Origin: Actinomycetes bacterium
GTDB lineage: Bacteria; Actinomycetota; Acidimicrobiia; Acidimicrobiales; Acidimicrobiaceae
Direction: 5' to 3'
Assembly: GCA_021792075.1 (NCBI GenBank)
Contig: JAJYVK010000036.1
Coordinates: forward strand, 1-9,539
Length of the DNA: 9,539 nucleotides
The notes below the pieces were generated by a model, which had not been told where the DNA came from, did not search any database, and was given only the letters and a program-made list of their open reading frames with translations. This document shows positions 6,422 to 9,539 of the stretch, piece by piece. Each line of letters starts with the position of its first letter. Positions within the stretch are counted from its first letter, which is position 1. Position numbers and translations under genes: made by a program.

Positions 6422-8005
6422 ATGTCCAGATCTAAGCATGAGACTGAGTCGGGAATCGAGATAGAGGCTAACTACGGGCCGGAGAGACTCCAGCACTGGG
6501 ATCCCGTTGAAAAACTGGGATCTCCAGGAGAGGCCCCGTTCACTCGGGGTGTCTACAAGGACATGTATCGCACCCGGTTGTGGACTATGCGTCAGTATGC
6601 CGGCTTTGGGACGGCGGCGGCAACCAACGAGCGCTTCAAATTTTTGCTAAAAGCCGGCCAGACCGGATTGAGCTGCGCATTTGACCTGCCGACACAGATG
6701 GGTTTCGACTCCGATCATCCCAGGGCCGAGGGCGAGGTTGGAAAGGTCGGCGTCGCGATCGACTCAATCGAGGATATGAAGCTTCTGTTCAAGGACATAC
6801 CATTGGACACGGTTACTACCTCGATGACCATCAACTCCACCGCCGCAATACTGCTACTTCTCTACCAACTCGTGGCCGAAGAGAACGGAGTGTCTCCGAG
6901 GCAGCTCAGAGGAACGATTCAGAACGATATTCTCAAGGAGTACGTAGCCCGTGGAACCTATATCTATCCGCCACGGCCGTCGATGAGATTGATCACGGAC
7001 ACTTTCAGCTACTGCCATGAGAATCTGCCCAACTGGAACACGATCTCGATCTCCGGTTATCACATTCGCGAGGCGGGATCGACTGCAGTTCAAGAGATCG
7101 CCTTTACAATCGCGAATGGCATTGCATATGTACAGGCCGCAATTGATGCAGGTCTTGATGTAGACGATTTTGCGCCACGGCTGTCGTTTTTTTGGAATGC
7201 GCATAACAACCTTTTTGAAGAGGTTGCCAAGTTCCGCGCTTCTAGGCGTATTTGGGCCAAGGTGATGTCGGAGCGCTTTGGTGCAAAAGACAAGCGTTCT
7301 CTGTTGCTGCGCTTTCACACTCAGACCGGAGGTTCGACGCTCACCGCCCAGCAGCCGGAGATCAATATCGTCAGGGTCGCTGTCCAGGCTCTTGCTGCTG
7401 TCTTAGGTGGCACTCAGTCATTGCATACCAACGGTTTTGACGAGGCGCTTGGTCTCCCTACGGCAAAGGCTGCCAAGATTGCGCTTCGGACCCAGCAGAT
7501 AATTGGTCATGAGTCGGGCGTGGTTGACACGCCCGATCCGCTCGGCGGCTCGTATTTTGTTGAGACTCTTACCGATCAGATAGAGGAATTGGCGTGGAAT
7601 TACCTGGCGAAGGTTGACGCGCTGGGTGGAGCGGTCAACGCGATAGAGACCGGCTACATGCAGGATGAAATTGAGCAGGCCGCCTATGAATACGCCAAGG
7701 CGGTCGACTCGAATTCGAAGATTATTGTTGGGGTGAACGAGTTCATCGATGATGCGCCTGAGTCTCCGGAGGTATTTCCAATAGATCCGGCGCTACAGGC
7801 CCATCAGGTGGCAAGCGTCAGGGCTGTCCGAGCCAGCAGAGACGGGATCGCGGTCAGCGATGCTTTGGCCGATCTTGAAAAAAAAGCACGTAACGGAGGC
7901 AATCTGCTTTACCCTATGAAGGAGGCTTTGAAAAGGCGAGCAACGCTTGGAGAGGTCTCGGATACCTTGCGCTCCGTCTTTGGCGCTTATCAACCGCGGG
8001 GTTAG
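6422..8005 (+). CDS. mcmA: Methylmalonyl-CoA mutase, large (catalytic) subunit of a split enzyme
   Basis: The enzyme interconverts (R)-methylmalonyl-CoA and succinyl-CoA using adenosylcobalamin. From the ATG at 6422 the protein has 527 residues, the catalytic barrel only. There is no DxHxxG cobalamin-binding domain, so a separate small subunit must exist, and it is not in this window. Residues that set substrate choice match Propionibacterium MutB with a constant offset of 30: Y59 (Y89) in [10 protein letters not shown]86 (A116) in [10 protein letters not shown]177 (R207) in [10 protein letters not shown] and H214 (H244) in SISGYH. This argues against isobutyryl-CoA mutase (Phe and Gln at two of these places) and 2-hydroxyisobutyryl-CoA mutase (Ile and Asp). 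A TTG at 6410 would add four residues and is less likely. The gene is translationally close to the flavoprotein 5 bases downstream. It probably serves propionate or branched-chain/odd-chain degradation. Confidence 0.94.
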   Translation: MSRSKHETESGIEIEANYGPERLQHWDPVEKLGSPGEAPFTRGVYKDMYRTRLWTMRQYAGFGTAAATNERFKFLLKAGQTGLSCAFDLPTQMGFDSDHPRAEGEVGKVGVAIDSIEDMKLLFKDIPLDTVTTSMTINSTAAILLLLYQLVAEENGVSPRQLRGTIQNDILKEYVARGTYIYPPRPSMRLITDTFSYCHENLPNWNTISISGYHIREAGSTAVQEIAFTIANGIAYVQAAIDAGLDVDDFAPRLSFFWNAHNNLFEEVAKFRASRRIWAKVMSERFGAKDKRSLLLRFHTQTGGSTLTAQQPEINIVRVAVQALAAVLGGTQSLHTNGFDEALGLPTAKAAKIALRTQQIIGHESGVVDTPDPLGGSYFVETLTDQIEELAWNYLAKVDALGGAVNAIETGYMQDEIEQAAYEYAKAVDSNSKIIVGVNEFIDDAPESPEVFPIDPALQAHQVASVRAVRASRDGIAVSDALADLEKKARNGGNLLYPMKEALKRRATLGEVSDTLRSVFGAYQPRG

Positions 8006-8010
8006 AGCCA

Positions 8011-9369
8011 GTGAGATTTGTGATAATCGGAGGTGGCCCTGCTGGAGTCCAGGCTGCAACGCACGGCGCTCGGCTCGGCGCCGAGGTGACTCTCATAGAG
8101 AGGGACGTATTGGGTGGAGCCGCCAATCTCTGGGACTGTGTGCCGTCAAAGGCGATGATAGCCACCGGCGCGGTGGTGAAGATGCTGGAAAGGGCGGAGA
8201 GGATCGGACTTCCTTCGCACAGGCTTAAGCCGGATCTCGACGAACTTAGAAAGCGCGTGAGGTCGATTACCGACAAGCTTGCCAAATCCTACGACCAGCT
8301 TCTTGGTTCTCAGGGAGTGCGGGTTATTAAGGGCACGGGCAAGATAGTTGGGAAACATGAGGTATTGGCCACTTTTGTGGATGGCAGCGAAGAGGTGATT
8401 GTTGCCGACGCCATTCTTGTCGCGACAGGATCTCGACCGAGAGTTCCGGAGTGGGCTCCAGTGGATGGCGACCGGGTGCTTACTACCAGGCAAGCCTATC
8501 CCCCTCGGGAGATTCCAGAGCACCTCGTGGTGATCGGTTCCGGTGTAACCGGCGTCGAGTTCGTGCACATGTTCAGGTCCTTCGGTTCTAAGGTATCGCT
8601 CGTGGTCTCAAGACAGCAGGTCCTGCCTTCGAAGGATCCGGAGGTTGCGGCAGCCCTTGAAGCTGATTTCTTGGAATCCGGGGTTCATCTCTACAAAGGC
8701 GCGAGAGCAGCCGGGATTGAGAGAACCGCCAGTGGCGTCAAAGTGATTTTTGATGACCAACGGGTCATCGAAGGCTCTCACGCCCTAATGGCAATAGGGT
8801 CAGTGCCGAACTCGGAAAATCTGGGACTGGAGAATGCCGGCGTATTCGTTGACAGATGGGGTCAGGTTCCGATCGATCATCACTGTGTTTCCAACGTCTC
8901 CCATATCTATGCTGCCGGGGATCTTTCCGGGAAGCTGCAGCTTGCCTCTGTGGCCTCGATGCAGGGAAGAAAGGTTGCAGAACATGTGATGGGTCTGGAT
9001 GGCCGCCAGCATCGCCACTTGGATTACGAGAAGGCTGCCTCGGCAATCTTTACTGAGCCGGAAATCGCTGACGTCGGACTTGCGGAAGCGGAAGCCTTCG
9101 CCCAGGGTCGTAAGATCAGGGTGACAAAGGTGCCTTTCGCTGCGAATCCGCGAGCTCTTATCGACGGGGATTCCAGAGGTTTTGTGAAGATTCTTTCTGA
9201 CCCGGCAACCGGGGTTGTTCTCGGGGGGTCTATCGTAGGTGCTCATGCGGCGGAGTTGATTTCTGTAATTGCCGTGGCTGTCACCGCGAGGCTGAGGGTC
9301 ACCGATATCGTCGAATCCGTTCTGGTCCATCCTGCCCTCGCCGAGGCGCTGGCTGAGGCGGCTGACTAG
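8011..9369 (+). CDS. lpdA: Lipoamide-dehydrogenase-like flavoprotein, single-cysteine (LpdA/quinone-reductase type)
   Basis: The 452-residue protein has the complete FAD/NAD disulfide-reductase fold. It carries the N-terminal FAD motif VIIGGGPAGVQAA (4-16), the NAD(P) motif GSGVTGVE (176-183), the second FAD motif HIYAAGDLSG with D304, and a C-terminal dimerisation domain. The redox-active CxxxxC of true lipoamide dehydrogenases is broken. The segment reads GGAANLWDCVPSK, so only C43 remains and A38 replaces the first cysteine. The C-terminal His-Glu pair is kept (H440 and E445 in HPALAE). Loss of the first cysteine is known in mycobacterial LpdA (Rv3303c), an NAD(P)H quinone reductase, so a quinone or similar acceptor is inferred, not a lipoyl substrate. 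The start is GTG at 8011, 5 bases after the mutase stop and without a clear Shine-Dalgarno, suggesting coupled translation. The stop overlaps that of the convergent gene. Confidence 0.88.
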   Translation: MRFVIIGGGPAGVQAATHGARLGAEVTLIERDVLGGAANLWDCVPSKAMIATGAVVKMLERAERIGLPSHRLKPDLDELRKRVRSITDKLAKSYDQLLGSQGVRVIKGTGKIVGKHEVLATFVDGSEEVIVADAILVATGSRPRVPEWAPVDGDRVLTTRQAYPPREIPEHLVVIGSGVTGVEFVHMFRSFGSKVSLVVSRQQVLPSKDPEVAAALEADFLESGVHLYKGARAAGIERTASGVKVIFDDQRVIEGSHALMAIGSVPNSENLGLENAGVFVDRWGQVPIDHHCVSNVSHIYAAGDLSGKLQLASVASMQGRKVAEHVMGLDGRQHRHLDYEKAASAIFTEPEIADVGLAEAEAFAQGRKIRVTKVPFAANPRALIDGDSRGFVKILSDPATGVVLGGSIVGAHAAELISVIAVAVTARLRVTDIVESVLVHPALAEALAEAAD

Positions 9370-9539
9370 CGCGGGTTGCTCGCTCTTTTTTCGAGAAGAT
9401 AACTCCGGATCTCTGTGTCAATAGCAGCGTCGATGATCGTCTGTGCCATGGCAACGGCTCCGTCTAGTATCGCCTGGTCGGCGATGGGTGTGATGCACGC
9501 CGCAGCAAACTCCGGTTGATGATTTACTGCGGGCAGCGA
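9366..9539 (-). CDS. C-terminal fragment of an unrecognised protein (cut by window edge)
   Basis: An open minus-strand frame runs from the right edge to a TAG at 9368-9366, giving 57 residues. The segment includes ACITPIADQAILDGAVAMAQ followed by a helical, charged end, EIRSYLLEKRASNPR. The composition (Ala/Ile-rich helix, basic tail) is protein-like, and the frame stays open across the whole edge region, which is otherwise without a gene. The family could not be recognised from so short a piece. Its stop overlaps the flavoprotein stop within CTAG, so the two genes converge with no spacer. No terminator hairpin with a T-run is evident on either side; the T-run at about 9388-9393 lies inside this frame. 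Confidence 0.55.
   Translation of the reverse strand, partial: SLPAVNHQPEFAAACITPIADQAILDGAVAMAQTIIDAAIDTEIRSYLLEKRASNPR

Noticed and set aside
6854..7318. Minus-strand 154-codon frame inside the mutase
   Set aside because: It is fully contained in a strongly conserved mutase gene, and its translation shows no recognisable motif.
6422..8005. 2-hydroxyisobutyryl-CoA or isobutyryl-CoA mutase
   Set aside because: Y59, A86 and R177 are the methylmalonyl-CoA mutase residues. The other mutases differ at these places.
8011..9369. True dihydrolipoamide dehydrogenase (E3)
   Set aside because: The redox disulfide cannot form because the first cysteine is alanine (A38).

Overview
The window looks like ordinary chromosome from an actinobacterium of moderate GC. 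The lineage evidence is indirect. The metH and lipoamide-dehydrogenase-like sequences have an actinobacterial flavour, the methylmalonyl-CoA mutase is split, several starts lack a Shine-Dalgarno and look leaderless, and an unnamed 245-residue protein resembles, from memory, proteins of Acidimicrobiia. Acidimicrobiia is therefore a tentative guess. No mobile element, CRISPR array, rRNA or tRNA was seen.

Layout. Positions 1-1194 (minus) hold the N-terminal 398 residues of cobalamin-dependent methionine synthase, which runs off the left edge. A divergent promoter region of about 100 bp follows. Next, on the plus strand, are a PduO-type cob(I)alamin adenosyltransferase (1296-1856) and an M17 leucyl aminopeptidase (1889-3340). 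A long inverted repeat at 3391-3458 separates pepA from a convergent unnamed gene (3476-4213, minus). Upstream of that gene lies a nitroreductase-family gene (4390-4992, minus). The nitroreductase is divergent from a rhodanese-ThiF/MoeB fusion (5159-6331, plus), which ends in a clear intrinsic terminator (6369-6403). Two tightly spaced plus-strand genes follow: the large subunit of methylmalonyl-CoA mutase (6422-8005) and a lipoamide-dehydrogenase-like flavoprotein (8011-9369). The right edge carries the C-terminus of an unrecognised minus-strand gene (9366-9539) whose stop codon overlaps that of the flavoprotein.

How the genes relate. Three of the genes concern vitamin B12. MetH uses methylcobalamin, the adenosyltransferase makes adenosylcobalamin, and the mutase consumes adenosylcobalamin. 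They do not form one operon, and the mutase's small B12-binding subunit and its chaperone are not here. The rhodanese-MoeB protein belongs to sulfur-carrier activation (molybdopterin, thiamine, thiolated tRNA or cysteine). Its dehydrogenase neighbours show no obvious pathway link to it.

No clearly new biological system was found. The points most worth a second look are the reversed domain order of the rhodanese-MoeB fusion, the single-cysteine lipoamide-dehydrogenase homologue coupled to the mutase, the two dyad elements over the moeB promoter, and the long convergent inverted repeat at 3391-3458.
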